NCBI GenBank assembly: GCA_021851875.1
Contig: JAJZQI010000001.1
Coordinates: forward strand, 188,419-252,418
Source: Pseudomonadota bacterium
Lineage (GTDB): Bacteria; Pseudomonadota; Gammaproteobacteria; Burkholderiales; JAJZQI01
Direction of reading: 5' to 3'
Length of the DNA: 64,000 bases
The notes under the pieces were generated by a model. The model ran no database searches, was not told where the DNA came from, and saw only the letters and a list, made by a program, of their open reading frames with translations. Within the stretch, counting starts at the first letter, position 1. Each line of letters starts with the position of its first letter. Positions 17,701-25,146 of this stretch are shown here, piece by piece. A program made the translations under genes and the position numbers.

Positions 17701-19642
17701 GGTGGACGGTTATCAGCCCGGCACGCGCAGGGTGGCATACCAATGGAAAACCCGGCCGCCTGTTTCCATCATCATTCCCAACAAGGACAGTCTGGAGTAC
17801 CTGCAGCCCTGTTTGCAGAGCGTGTTTGAGAAAACCCAATATCCCGTCTTTGAAGTGTTGGTGGTGGATAACGGCAGTACCGATCCGGATGTGCTGGAGT
17901 ACTACGAGCTGATGTTGCGGCAGGAACCGCGTTTGCGGCTGCTGCGCGACCCGCAGCCATTCAATTTTTCGGCCATGAACAATCTTGCGGCGCGCGAAGC
18001 CAGGGGCGAGTATCTGGTGCTGCTCAATAACGATACCCAGATCGTGCAGGGTGACTGGCTGGCCCGTATGTTGTCGTACGGCCAGCGCCCGGATGTAGGT
18101 GTCGTCGGAGCGCGTTTGGTGTATCCGGAAACGAGCGTGTTGCAGCATGCGGGTGTGGTGCTGGGCATGCAGGGGGTCGCCGACCACATTTTCAACGGCC
18201 AGCTCAAGATCGATGAACCGGGCTATCTCGGCCGGGCGCATGTGGACCAGGAATACTCGGCGGTCACCGCTGCCTGCATGCTGGTGCGAAAAGCCCTGTA
18301 TGACCAGGTCGGCGGGCTGGATGAGGGAGCATTCAAGGTTTCGTACAACGACGTGGACCTGTGTCTCAAGATCGGTGCGCTCAATTACAAAATCATCTGG
18401 ACGCCGTATGCGACGGTCGTTCACCATGGCTCCGTTTCGCAAAAAGCATCGAACGTCGATCTGATGAAGCGGGCATTGAATGCCCAGCGGTTCGAGGCCG
18501 AGCAACACGCCATGCTGCGCAAATGGCTGCCGCAACTGGCCAACGACCCGGCCTACAATCGGCATTTGAGCCTGATGGCGCCGGACTGCCGTGCGGAAAG
18601 CAGCATCGTGGTCGATTGGGACCCCCATTTCCATGATCGCCAACGTATCCTCGGCGTGCCTTTGACCGGCGCCTCCGGCGAATATCGGGTGATCAGTCCG
18701 TTCAGGGCGCTCAGCCGGGCCGGCCTGGCGCAAACCACCCTTATTCAGGCCGGCAAGATGTTTGAGACCCGCGTCATGCTGCCGGTTGAGCTTGAGCGCG
18801 CGGCGCCGGATGTGCTGGTCATGCAAGCCGCAGTGGATGACCGGCAGTTGCGCGCCCTGGATGAATTCAAACAATTCAACTCGGGTGTGAAGCGCATTTT
18901 TACCCTGGATGACTTGGTCACCCAGATTCCGCAGAAGAGCTCCTTCTACCGGCATTCGTACCGGGATGCCAAACCGCGGCTCAGAAAAGCGTTGAGCTTG
19001 TGCGACCGGGCAATTGTCAGCACCGAACCGCTGGCCGAGTTGTGCCGCCCCATGATCGAAGACGTCAAAGTGGTGCCGAACAGACTGGAAGCGGCAATCT
19101 GGGGCGGGCTCACTTCGCAGCGCGGGAGCGGCAAGAAGCCGCGCGTGGGCTGGGCCGGGGCGCAACAGCACGCGGGCGATCTGGCGTGGATTCAGGACGT
19201 GGTCAAAGAAACGGCGAATGAAGTCGAGTGGGTCTTTCTGGGGATGTGTCCGGATGAAATCCGTTCGTACGTGCATGAATTCCATGACTTCGTACTGTCG
19301 TTTTATGACTACCCGGCCAAATTGGCCAGTCTGAATCTCGATCTGGCCATCGCCCCGCTGGAAATACACGCGTTCAATGAGGCGAAGAGCAATCTTCGTT
19401 TGCTGGAATACGGCGCCATGGGTTGGCCGGTGATCTGTACCGACATTTATCCCTATCAGACCAACGCCGCCCCCGTATGCCGCCTGCCGAACAATGTGGG
19501 CGCCTGGGTGAATGCGATTCGCGAACGCATCTACGACCTGCAGTCCGCCTACCGGGAAGGCGACCGGCTCAAGGCCTGGGTGGAGCAGAACTATATACTC
19601 GAGAATCATCTGGATGACTGGTTCGGGGCGCTTGCCCGCTAA
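14723..19642 (+). CDS. Giant multi-domain glycosyltransferase (GT2-GT4-GT2-GT2-GT4-like)
   Basis: A 1639-residue protein that strings together several glycosyltransferase modules. Residues 3 to about 200: a GT2 domain (LTVGLPVFNGEKF, SDNASTDAT, SHDDYF). About 295-335: a Pro/Ala linker. About 337-720: a GT4 domain with the EX7E-type RAEGLGLGLMEAMALGKPVIAT. About 750-1005: a degenerate GT2-like domain with YTDED. About 1010-1285: an intact GT2 domain (VSIIIPNKDS, VVDNGSTD, LLNNDT, DVDLCLK). About 1297-1639: a GT-B half with NLRLLEYGAMGWPVICTD. No membrane segment is evident, so it should act in the cytoplasm. It follows the sugar-making genes and precedes a TPR-glycosyltransferase and fliC. Target glycan unknown. 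Confidence 0.88.
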   Translation: MKNKSPQLTVGLPVFNGEKFVGNAIECMLEQTYSDYVFIISDNASTDATQDICRQYEKFDKRIKYYRNEQNLGAAKNFELLYQKVETPFWTPISHDDYFSLNFLEACLNKLIENPAVVLAAPSQIAVINANGFIKRAESNFNTTGMSLAERLCHMLDRIMWVSFYGVSRTRIFGEVWSNIAPYKTRFGADVIFLAGMLLKGQIAAAEGTTFFYREADTEKSATVYAQDLLPGQAVATMPYTGLLESILEVLFLFAEVPVEQRKTISDALLQTVLKQPSWAYQLDREQRAQEAATLPPMSSIVTPPAVGPGPVLPAAAVQSAPVPAPVATRTDGVEAGGKFGINVVGHISGNLGLGVSARSVVKSLLENNIPIAIFDIDPGLGRGRKDLTFAQYHVKSLDELVYPITLFMMPPTIGWLKEALPGLFPADKLLVAYSMWELPVLPTPWMQALESFDVLVAGSEFIRHAFEFNLSKVQTIVTKHPLYLPDNITGDRQRFSLPADKTIFVTAFEPNSDPVRKNPRGALRAFLAAFPDDDSVCLVIKINNAYSDGILHPSVVELQRIANADDRIVFVTASMPYIDVLGLYASCDVFVSLHRAEGLGLGLMEAMALGKPVIATGWSGNMSFMDHTCACLVPYVLIPVNGSIPAYTIAELGREAKWAEPSLAHASAWMRQLAAAPELRNEIGQAAARAMAMHHKQASAAGFVSELHAIWQHKQFLPHAVEIDEGAAALTGLGVLDQAYQTWRNKHSIQEIDAQILAERMVMKWKTKPVFHFVVLVVQGQQKALADVIDNLSAQMYGNWRLTVVADFASPDAAFNQSDTLQWIQMQSEWPLADVLNVVVDRRKDDWFSVTAPGFALEPQALLVLSNYINAYSDWQLIYTDEDRLELHGRHADARFKPEFNLEWLRAANYMGDVIFCSGRAIDEVGGFADLPGAYQYDLSLRLYERFGGKGIGHISEVLVSLTPQFWSLGDAEGEMQAVRSHLQRLSIEAEVVDGYQPGTRRVAYQWKTRPPVSIIIPNKDSLEYLQPCLQSVFEKTQYPVFEVLVVDNGSTDPDVLEYYELMLRQEPRLRLLRDPQPFNFSAMNNLAAREARGEYLVLLNNDTQIVQGDWLARMLSYGQRPDVGVVGARLVYPETSVLQHAGVVLGMQGVADHIFNGQLKIDEPGYLGRAHVDQEYSAVTAACMLVRKALYDQVGGLDEGAFKVSYNDVDLCLKIGALNYKIIWTPYATVVHHGSVSQKASNVDLMKRALNAQRFEAEQHAMLRKWLPQLANDPAYNRHLSLMAPDCRAESSIVVDWDPHFHDRQRILGVPLTGASGEYRVISPFRALSRAGLAQTTLIQAGKMFETRVMLPVELERAAPDVLVMQAAVDDRQLRALDEFKQFNSGVKRIFTLDDLVTQIPQKSSFYRHSYRDAKPRLRKALSLCDRAIVSTEPLAELCRPMIEDVKVVPNRLEAAIWGGLTSQRGSGKKPRVGWAGAQQHAGDLAWIQDVVKETANEVEWVFLGMCPDEIRSYVHEFHDFVLSFYDYPAKLASLNLDLAIAPLEIHAFNEAKSNLRLLEYGAMGWPVICTDIYPYQTNAAPVCRLPNNVGAWVNAIRERIYDLQSAYREGDRLKAWVEQNYILENHLDDWFGALAR

Positions 19643-19657
19643 TTCCGGCGGGGTGTC

Positions 19658-21337
19658 ATGATGAATGCCCAAGAGGACTTGGCCAAGGCAATTTCAATGC
19701 ACCTGGCGGGCCAGCTCGAGGCAGCCGCGGAGGCGTATCTCCGCCTGCTCGCCGGGCAGCCGGACAATGTCGATGCACTGTTTCTGCTGGGAACCCTGCG
19801 GGTCCAGCAAGGAGCAATGAACGAGGCGCTGGCCGCCTTGTCCCGCCTTCTGCAGCTTAAACCGGATCATATGGATGGATGGGGGCAGCTGGCCGAGTTG
19901 CATCGCGCCACGGGACAGTTTGCCGCGGCGTTGCATTGCTACCGGCAAGTGCTGCAGCTGTCGCCGGATAATGCGGCTGCCCGCGCCGGCGAGGCCGAAT
20001 GCCTGGCGGCGTTGGTAGCCGCTGCACAGCAGGCCATGCAGGCTGCGCTTGCTGCCTATCAGCGGCGGGATTTTCCGGCGGCGATTCAGTGGGCAAAGGA
20101 ATCTCTGAATCACTATCCCAGTGCGGCGGCATGGAACAACCTGGGAGTGATGTATAAAGAGCAGGGCGATTGGCCGGCAGCCGAGGGTGCCCTGCAGGCC
20201 GCGGTCAACCTGGCGCCGGACTATGCCGAGGCATGGAGCAATCTGGGCAATGTCTATTGGGTGCAGCACCGTTACCGGGACGCTCTCGATCCATACGATC
20301 GGGCGGTGCAACTGCAGCCGGATAATGCGGTTTCCTGGAATAATCTGGGCAACGGCCTGCAGGCGGCAGGGCGGCTGGATGCGGCTGTCGAGGCGTTTGA
20401 GCGGGCGCTGCAACTGGATCCCGACTTTGCCATGGCGCATTGGAATCATGCCATCGCTGCATTGCTCAAGGGCGATTACCGTACCGGCTGGAATGAATAC
20501 GAATGGGGCTTTGCGTGCGGGCTGCGGCCGCTGAAGTTTCAGCCTTTGCCGGTGTGGCAGGGGGAGCCCGGTGTGCGGCTGATCGTGTACGCCGAACAAG
20601 GCTTTGGCGATACCCTGCAGTTCGTGCGTTTTCTGCCCGCTTTGCAGGATAAGGTTGCGCAACTGGTTTTGGCCGTGCCGGTGGAATTGCAGCGTCTGTT
20701 GCAGCGTTCTTTCCCGGCCGTCCGGGTCGCGCCGGAGGCGCAGCTGAACAAGCGGGACTATGATGCCGTGCTGCCCTTGATGAGTCTGCCGCATCGGCTG
20801 GGGCGGGTGGAGCCGGCCGATTTTTCCGCCGCAACGCCTTACCTGAAAGCCGATCCGGCGAATGCGGCGAGGTGGCAAGCGCGCCTGTCCCAATTTGCCG
20901 GCGAACGGCTTGGCATTGCCTGGCAGGGCAGCCGCAAGCACAAGGGCGACGCCCTGCGCTCCATTCCGGCCGAGCGGCTGGCCGGAGCGCTTGCCGGCAG
21001 CGGGATTGCGCTGCACAGCCTGCAGGCGGGGCACGATGCGCCCGACGTGCCGCAGGGTGTGACGGACTGGCGGACAGAGATTCAAGATTTCGACGATCTT
21101 GCCGCTATAGTGCATGAGCTTGACTGTGTGGTAACGGTGGATACGGCCGTCGCACATCTGGCGGGTGCGCTGGGTAAGCGGGTCTATCTGCTTTTGCCTT
21201 TTGCGCCCGACTGGAGGTGGGGGAGGTCCGCCGAGGAATGTGTCTGGTACGGTCAGATGCACTTGCTCAGGCAGGCGTCGCCGGGTGATTGGGATTCTGT
21301 CCTGCGGCATCTGGCAGCGGCCCTGACAAAAAAATAA
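19658..21337 (+). CDS. TPR repeat protein with GT9-like glycosyltransferase domain
   Basis: A 559-residue paralogue of the gene at 8092. About eight TPR units fill residues 1-290 (for example AAWNNLGVMYKEQGDWPAAEGAL and AEAWSNLGNVYW). The C-terminal GT-B half has LIVYAEQGFGDTLQFVRFLP, LGIAWQGSRKHKGDALRSI and VTVDTAVAHLAGALGKRVYLLLP with a final WRWG. The gene ends only 10 bases before the flagellin promoter, making it a strong candidate for the enzyme that meets the flagellin substrate; TPR arrays are known to bind protein acceptors in GT41 enzymes, but direct evidence is lacking here. Confidence 0.86.
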   Translation: MMNAQEDLAKAISMHLAGQLEAAAEAYLRLLAGQPDNVDALFLLGTLRVQQGAMNEALAALSRLLQLKPDHMDGWGQLAELHRATGQFAAALHCYRQVLQLSPDNAAARAGEAECLAALVAAAQQAMQAALAAYQRRDFPAAIQWAKESLNHYPSAAAWNNLGVMYKEQGDWPAAEGALQAAVNLAPDYAEAWSNLGNVYWVQHRYRDALDPYDRAVQLQPDNAVSWNNLGNGLQAAGRLDAAVEAFERALQLDPDFAMAHWNHAIAALLKGDYRTGWNEYEWGFACGLRPLKFQPLPVWQGEPGVRLIVYAEQGFGDTLQFVRFLPALQDKVAQLVLAVPVELQRLLQRSFPAVRVAPEAQLNKRDYDAVLPLMSLPHRLGRVEPADFSAATPYLKADPANAARWQARLSQFAGERLGIAWQGSRKHKGDALRSIPAERLAGALAGSGIALHSLQAGHDAPDVPQGVTDWRTEIQDFDDLAAIVHELDCVVTVDTAVAHLAGALGKRVYLLLPFAPDWRWGRSAEECVWYGQMHLLRQASPGDWDSVLRHLAAALTKK

Positions 21338-21347
21338 AAATATGGCC

Positions 21348-21374
21348 TAAAGTTCTTTGCGGTACTGCCGATAA
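21348..21374 (+). promoter_or_regulatory. Sigma-28 (FliA) promoter of fliC
   Basis: TAAAGTTC, an 11-base spacer, then GCCGATAA. This matches the flagellar sigma-28 consensus (TAAAGTTT-N11-GCCGATAA) in all but one base. Transcription should start about ten bases downstream, leaving a leader of roughly 90 bases before the fliC ATG. Confidence 0.93.
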
Positions 21375-21398
21375 CCAACATGACAGCGGTTGAAATGC

Positions 21399-21463
21399 GG
21401 TTTAAGCCTCAACCGGGGTCTAAGGCTTAAACCTTGTTTTAATTGGTTCATCCGGTTAAGGAG
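21399..21463 (+). promoter_or_regulatory. Structured fliC leader with possible pseudoknot at the RBS
   Basis: Positions 21399-21409 and 21423-21433 form a perfect 11-base-pair stem (GGTTTAAGCCT with AGGCTTAAACC) with a 13-base loop. Loop bases 21411-21416 (AACCGG) are exactly complementary to 21452-21457 (CCGGTT), which directly abut the Shine-Dalgarno AAGGAG at 21458-21463. The geometry (1-base first loop, 6-base-pair second stem, 17-base third loop) is that of an H-type pseudoknot and could hide or present the ribosome-binding site. Pairings are read directly; function is inferred. Confidence 0.5.
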
Positions 21464-21471
21464 AAAGAAAA

Positions 21472-22326
21472 ATGGCACTCGTCGTCAATACTAATATCGC
21501 TTCGCTGGTTGCTCAGAACAATCTGAATAACTCGCAAAGCGCACTGCAGGTTTCCCTGCAACGTCTGTCTTCCGGTCTGCGCGTAAACAGCGCCAAGGAC
21601 GATGCGGCAGGTCTGGCAATTTCCCAGGCATTCACCGCGCAAATCCGCGGTAACAACCAGGCGATCCGTAACGCAAACGACGGTATCTCTCTGGGTCAAA
21701 CCGCTGAAGGCGCGCTGGGTCAGATCGCCAACAACGTTCAACGTATTCGTGAAATTGCCGTACAGGCAGCCAACGGTACCGTCAGCGATACCAACCGTTC
21801 TCAGCTGCAGAACGAGGTGAACCAGCTGACCCAGGAAATTTCCCGTATCGTTCAGACCACCAACTTCAACGGCACCAACCTGTTGTCCGGCGCCAGCACC
21901 CTGACCTTCCAGGTGGGCGCTTCCGGCTCCAGCAACAACCAGGTGAGCATTACCACCACCAACCTGGCGCAAAGCGGCGCTGCCGGCTTGTATTCCTATG
22001 CAACCAGCCTGACTGCAACCGGTACCGTGGATATCACCACCTCCGGTGCGGCTTCTGCTGCGATTGCCAACCTGGATGCGGATATTTCCCAGATTTCCAC
22101 CGTACGTTCCACCTTCGGTGCGGTGCAAAACCGTTTCGAAGCCGTGGTGGCCAACTTGCAGAACTACGTGCAGAACCTGACCGCTGCAAACAGCCGTATC
22201 GTGGACGCCGACTTTGCCTCTGAAACTGCAAACCTGACCCGTAATCAGATTCTGCAGCAAGCGGGTACCGCGATTCTGTCCCAGGCCAATGCCTTGCCGC
22301 AGAGTGCACTGACCCTGTTGCGTTAA
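21472..22326 (+). CDS. fliC: Flagellin
   Basis: The filament subunit, 284 residues, which is short because the variable D2/D3 insertion is almost absent. The N-terminal D0/D1 ([35 protein letters not shown]) and C-terminal D1/D0 ([49 protein letters not shown]) are intact. The centre (about 140-195) is rich in Ser, Thr, Gly and Asn, a suitable surface for O-glycosylation. Expressed from a sigma-28 promoter with AAGGAG eight bases before the ATG. Only one flagellin gene is present in this window. The sugar operon lies immediately upstream. Confidence 0.97.
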   Translation: MALVVNTNIASLVAQNNLNNSQSALQVSLQRLSSGLRVNSAKDDAAGLAISQAFTAQIRGNNQAIRNANDGISLGQTAEGALGQIANNVQRIREIAVQAANGTVSDTNRSQLQNEVNQLTQEISRIVQTTNFNGTNLLSGASTLTFQVGASGSSNNQVSITTTNLAQSGAAGLYSYATSLTATGTVDITTSGAASAAIANLDADISQISTVRSTFGAVQNRFEAVVANLQNYVQNLTAANSRIVDADFASETANLTRNQILQQAGTAILSQANALPQSALTLLR

Positions 22327-22346
22327 TTCTTGAACGGGTAAGTGAA

Positions 22347-22384
22347 AAGGCCGGGACCTTCTATAACAGAAGTGTTCCGGCTTT
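22347..22384 (+). terminator. Hairpin terminator after fliC
   Basis: An imperfect long hairpin with arms AAGGCCGGGACCTTCT and AGAAGTGTTCCGGCTTT around a 5-base loop, 20 bases after the fliC stop. Only a short T stretch follows, so it may terminate partially or mainly stabilise the flagellin mRNA. Confidence 0.6.
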
Positions 22385-22405
22385 AACCGTTAAAGGAGGT
22401 GTAAA

Positions 22406-22780
22406 ATGGAAATCCAATCCATAGCCGTTTCACATCAGACGCTGACTTCCAGCCAAAACAACAGTCCGCCGGCGGTTCAGCAGACCGTGACTGAGGCCGG
22501 GGAGGGGGCGACTCACGATGCGATGCATGAAATAGCTGGGAAACAGAAGCCCGTTGATTCCAATACCTTGCAGCAGGCTGTTGATCAGGCAAATGAAACA
22601 ATCCAGAACCTGTCCAATGAATTGCAATTCAGCGTGGACCAGGGAACGGGTGAGTATGTGGTGAAAATCGTCGATAAGCAGACGAATGAAGTTGTCCGGC
22701 AGATTCCTTCCAAGGAAATGCTGGAAATCAGCAAACGTTTGGATGAATTGCGTGGATTACTTATCCAGCAAAAGGCATGA
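22406..22780 (+). CDS. flaG: Flagellar protein FlaG
   Basis: A 124-residue FlaG-family protein that influences filament length. The divergent N-terminal half is Gln/Ser/Thr rich; the conserved C-terminal half reads LQFSVDQGTGEYVVKIVDKQTNEVVRQIPSKEMLEISKRLDELRG, the family signature. A strong AAAGGAGGTG ribosome-binding site precedes the ATG. It lies between fliC and fliD, the standard place. Confidence 0.93.
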   Translation: MEIQSIAVSHQTLTSSQNNSPPAVQQTVTEAGEGATHDAMHEIAGKQKPVDSNTLQQAVDQANETIQNLSNELQFSVDQGTGEYVVKIVDKQTNEVVRQIPSKEMLEISKRLDELRGLLIQQKA

Positions 22781-22782
22781 TT

Positions 22783-22795
22783 GTCTATAATAGAC
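22783..22795. repeat. Perfect short inverted repeat before fliD
   Basis: GTCTATAATAGAC, a 6-base inverted repeat around a single central A, in the flaG-fliD gap. It contains TATAAT, so it may be a -10 region overlapped by an operator-like palindrome; no good -35 box is present at the right distance. Confidence 0.4.
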
Positions 22796-22815
22796 GGTGT
22801 GCGAGGAGTTAGATC

Positions 22816-24120
22816 ATGGCCATTACAGCAGCAGGCATCGGGTCCGGTATCGATGTGAGTTCAATTGTCAGCCAGTTGATGGCAATCGAGCGCCAGCCGC
22901 TCGATGCCCTGAATCAAAGCCGGTCCCAATACAACGCCCAGCTGTCCGCCTACGGCAAGATAAAGAGCGACCTGGCGGCATTCCAGACAGCCGTGCAGGC
23001 GATGCAGTACAGCACCAGCTTCGCGCTCTATGGCGCGACCTCTTCCAATACTTCTGTCCTGTCGGCCTCAACTGATACCACGGCATTGTCAGGGACCCAC
23101 AGCATTACTGTAAATTCCCTTGCCCAAGCGCAGATCCAGGTCGCGGCAACCGGTTTTGCCGACACGGGCACAACGGCGGTAGGTGCGGTGGGGGATACGC
23201 TGACCTTTACCACCGGTTCCAATACCTTTACGGTGACGCTTGACAGCACCAACAATACCCTGCAGGGACTGCAAAACGCAATCAACTCGGCAGCGGGCAA
23301 CTATGGCATAACGGCGTCGATACTGAATGACGGTACGGCCAACGGCAACCGTCTGGTCATTACTGCGAATTCTTCGGGTACGGCAAACGCCGTCACTCTG
23401 TCCGGTACCTTGGCTACCAGTTTGAGTTTCGCGACTACCCAGGCGGCTGCAAACGCAAGTCTGACAGTTGACGGGGTAACCGGAATCACCAAATCAAGCA
23501 ATACGATCAGCGATGTGCTGCAAGGTGTGACTCTCAATCTGCAAGGCACCGGCACTACCACGCTGACTGTGCAAGCTGACACCACAGCCGTTACAGGTCT
23601 CGTGAATAAATTTGTATCGGCCTATAACGCGTTGCAAAGCGACATATCCAGTCTGCATGGCAAGGGCGGGACGCTGGAGGCCGACAATACGATTCTCACG
23701 ATCAACAGCGTGCTGGGCAACGTATTTAATTCGGGCACGAGCAGTGGTTTATATAATTACCTCTCCCAGGTCGGCATCTCACTGCAGAAGGACGGCACCT
23801 TGTCGCTGGACAGCGCTGCCTTCAGTTCGGCGGTATCCAGTCACTATTCCGATGTGGTCAGCCTGTTCACCAATGCAACTGACGGTTTTTCCAACCGGTT
23901 CAATACAGCGTTGAACGGTCTGCTGCAGTCGAATGGCATTGTCACGGCGGCAACCGATGGCATCAACGCCAACCTGAGTTTGCTGCAGACCCGCATCGAC
24001 CAGATGCAGACGCGCCTGGACCAGACTCAGCAGAGTCTTCAGGCGCAATATTCGGCACTTGACGCCCTGCTGGGAACGATGCAATCTTCAGCCAACTTCC
24101 TCCTTTCACAGCTGAGATAA
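22816..24120 (+). CDS. fliD: Flagellar filament cap protein FliD
   Basis: The hook-associated protein 2 that caps the filament and guides flagellin polymerisation. At 434 residues it has the conserved N-terminus (ITAAGIGSGIDVSSIVSQLMAIERQPLDAL), the Ser/Thr-rich central repeats and the C-terminal coiled region (LQTRIDQMQTRLDQTQQSLQAQYSALDALLGTMQS) ending FLLSQL. The ribosome-binding site is GAGGAG. It is followed after 5 bases by fliS. Confidence 0.96.
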   Translation: MAITAAGIGSGIDVSSIVSQLMAIERQPLDALNQSRSQYNAQLSAYGKIKSDLAAFQTAVQAMQYSTSFALYGATSSNTSVLSASTDTTALSGTHSITVNSLAQAQIQVAATGFADTGTTAVGAVGDTLTFTTGSNTFTVTLDSTNNTLQGLQNAINSAAGNYGITASILNDGTANGNRLVITANSSGTANAVTLSGTLATSLSFATTQAAANASLTVDGVTGITKSSNTISDVLQGVTLNLQGTGTTTLTVQADTTAVTGLVNKFVSAYNALQSDISSLHGKGGTLEADNTILTINSVLGNVFNSGTSSGLYNYLSQVGISLQKDGTLSLDSAAFSSAVSSHYSDVVSLFTNATDGFSNRFNTALNGLLQSNGIVTAATDGINANLSLLQTRIDQMQTRLDQTQQSLQAQYSALDALLGTMQSSANFLLSQLR

Positions 24121-24125
24121 GCCGG

Positions 24126-24572
24126 ATGAATACGCATACTGTAAAAAATGCACTGAATGCATACGGTCAGGTGGATCTTGATGCCTCAATCATGACTGCC
24201 AGTCCGGTGCAATTGATCGTGTTGCTGTATGACGGTGCCGTAGGGGCGATTGCCAAGGCCAAAGGCATGTTGCAGCAACAGCAGTATTCCGAGAAGAGCA
24301 ACCAGATTTCGCGCGCCATCGGTATTATCGATGGCCTGGCTGCAGTGCTGGACATGGAAAAGGGCGGGGAAATTTCGGCCAATCTGTCAGCGCTGTACGA
24401 TTATATGCGGCGTCGCTTGCTGACGGCCAATATGCACAACGATGAAGCTGCTTTGGACGAAGTGGCAGCCTTGTTGCTGGGCATCAACGAATCCTGGAAG
24501 GCGCTGGCTTCGCGTTCAGTTGCGGCACCGTCGGCCAGTGCCGGCGAGACCGCCGGGCGCAGGTCCGCGTGA
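24126..24572 (+). CDS. fliS: Flagellin export chaperone FliS
   Basis: Binds the C-terminal region of newly made flagellin and prevents premature assembly. The 148-residue protein has the typical N-terminus (NAYGQVDLDASIMTASPVQLIVLLYDGA) and helices containing SEKSNQISRAIGIIDGLAAVLDMEKGGEISANLSALYDYM. The stop overlaps the next start by 4 bases (GTGAG), coupling it to the fliT-like gene. Confidence 0.96.
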   Translation: MNTHTVKNALNAYGQVDLDASIMTASPVQLIVLLYDGAVGAIAKAKGMLQQQQYSEKSNQISRAIGIIDGLAAVLDMEKGGEISANLSALYDYMRRRLLTANMHNDEAALDEVAALLLGINESWKALASRSVAAPSASAGETAGRRSA

Positions 24573-24877
24573 GCCCGGAGGAACAACTGGACCGTTATCG
24601 TCAGGTAATGGGCCTGACTTTGAAAATGCGTGAACTGGCAGACGCCGAGAAGTGGGATCGGTTCATGCAGGCTGAGGCTGACCGCCGCACGGTGCTGGCT
24701 TCACTGGAACAGGAAAAGATCGGTAACAACGAGGAGCTGCGCGGCATTGTGCAGAACATCCTCGATCAGGACCGTGAAATCGTGCAAAAGGTGCAGGTAT
24801 GGATGGACGAACTGCGCTCAATCCTGACACAAATGTCTACCGTCCAGCGCTTGAACAAGGCTTACCTGAAGCGCTAG
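24569..24877 (+). CDS. fliT: FliT-like flagellar chaperone
   Basis: A 102-residue, all-helical, charged protein beginning at a GTG four bases before the fliS stop. Its size, helical pattern (MRELADAEKWDRFMQAEADRRTVLASLE) and position after fliS are those of FliT, the cap-protein chaperone. Sequence conservation in this family is low, so the name rests largely on synteny. Confidence 0.8.
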   Translation: MSPEEQLDRYRQVMGLTLKMRELADAEKWDRFMQAEADRRTVLASLEQEKIGNNEELRGIVQNILDQDREIVQKVQVWMDELRSILTQMSTVQRLNKAYLKR

Positions 24878-25146
24878 CCAGACGGGCGGCGGCGGATGAT
24901 CCGGTGGGCCCGTTGGCCCCGGCCGTGCCGACGCATGGCGACGTTCCACTGCGCTGGCCCGAGAACCCTTCCCGTAAACGCAAACAGCCGCGCAACCCGG
25001 CCAACAGATCACCTGCGGGCGACATCCCGCATCGGCCGATCCCGCCCGACGACCATATTATCGACGAGTACGCCATGGAGCAGCCCGGCATGGCCCTTAT
25101 CGCGGCGCAAAGAGTCCCAGCAGGCCATCCAGACCTACATGGTTGA
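24799..25146 (+). CDS. Possible small proline-rich protein after fliT
   Basis: An open frame of 115 codons overlapping the fliT 3' end and, tail to tail, the last 50 bases of serB. The stretch 24878-25096 has no other gene. The frame codes for a Pro/Arg-rich polypeptide with PTHGDVPLRWPENPSRKRKQPRNPAN and an acidic motif DDHIIDEYA near the end. I do not recognise a family. The start is uncertain (ATG at 24799 lies inside fliT). It may be a real short gene or a chance open frame in GC-rich DNA. Confidence 0.3.
   Translation: MDGRTALNPDTNVYRPALEQGLPEALARRAAADDPVGPLAPAVPTHGDVPLRWPENPSRKRKQPRNPANRSPAGDIPHRPIPPDDHIIDEYAMEQPGMALIAAQRVPAGHPDLHG

Noticed and set aside
17342-19672. 776-codon frame antisense to the giant glycosyltransferase
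   Set aside because: It mirrors codon structure of the real gene; composition (His/Gln/Arg rich) is that of a shadow and no start signal is present.
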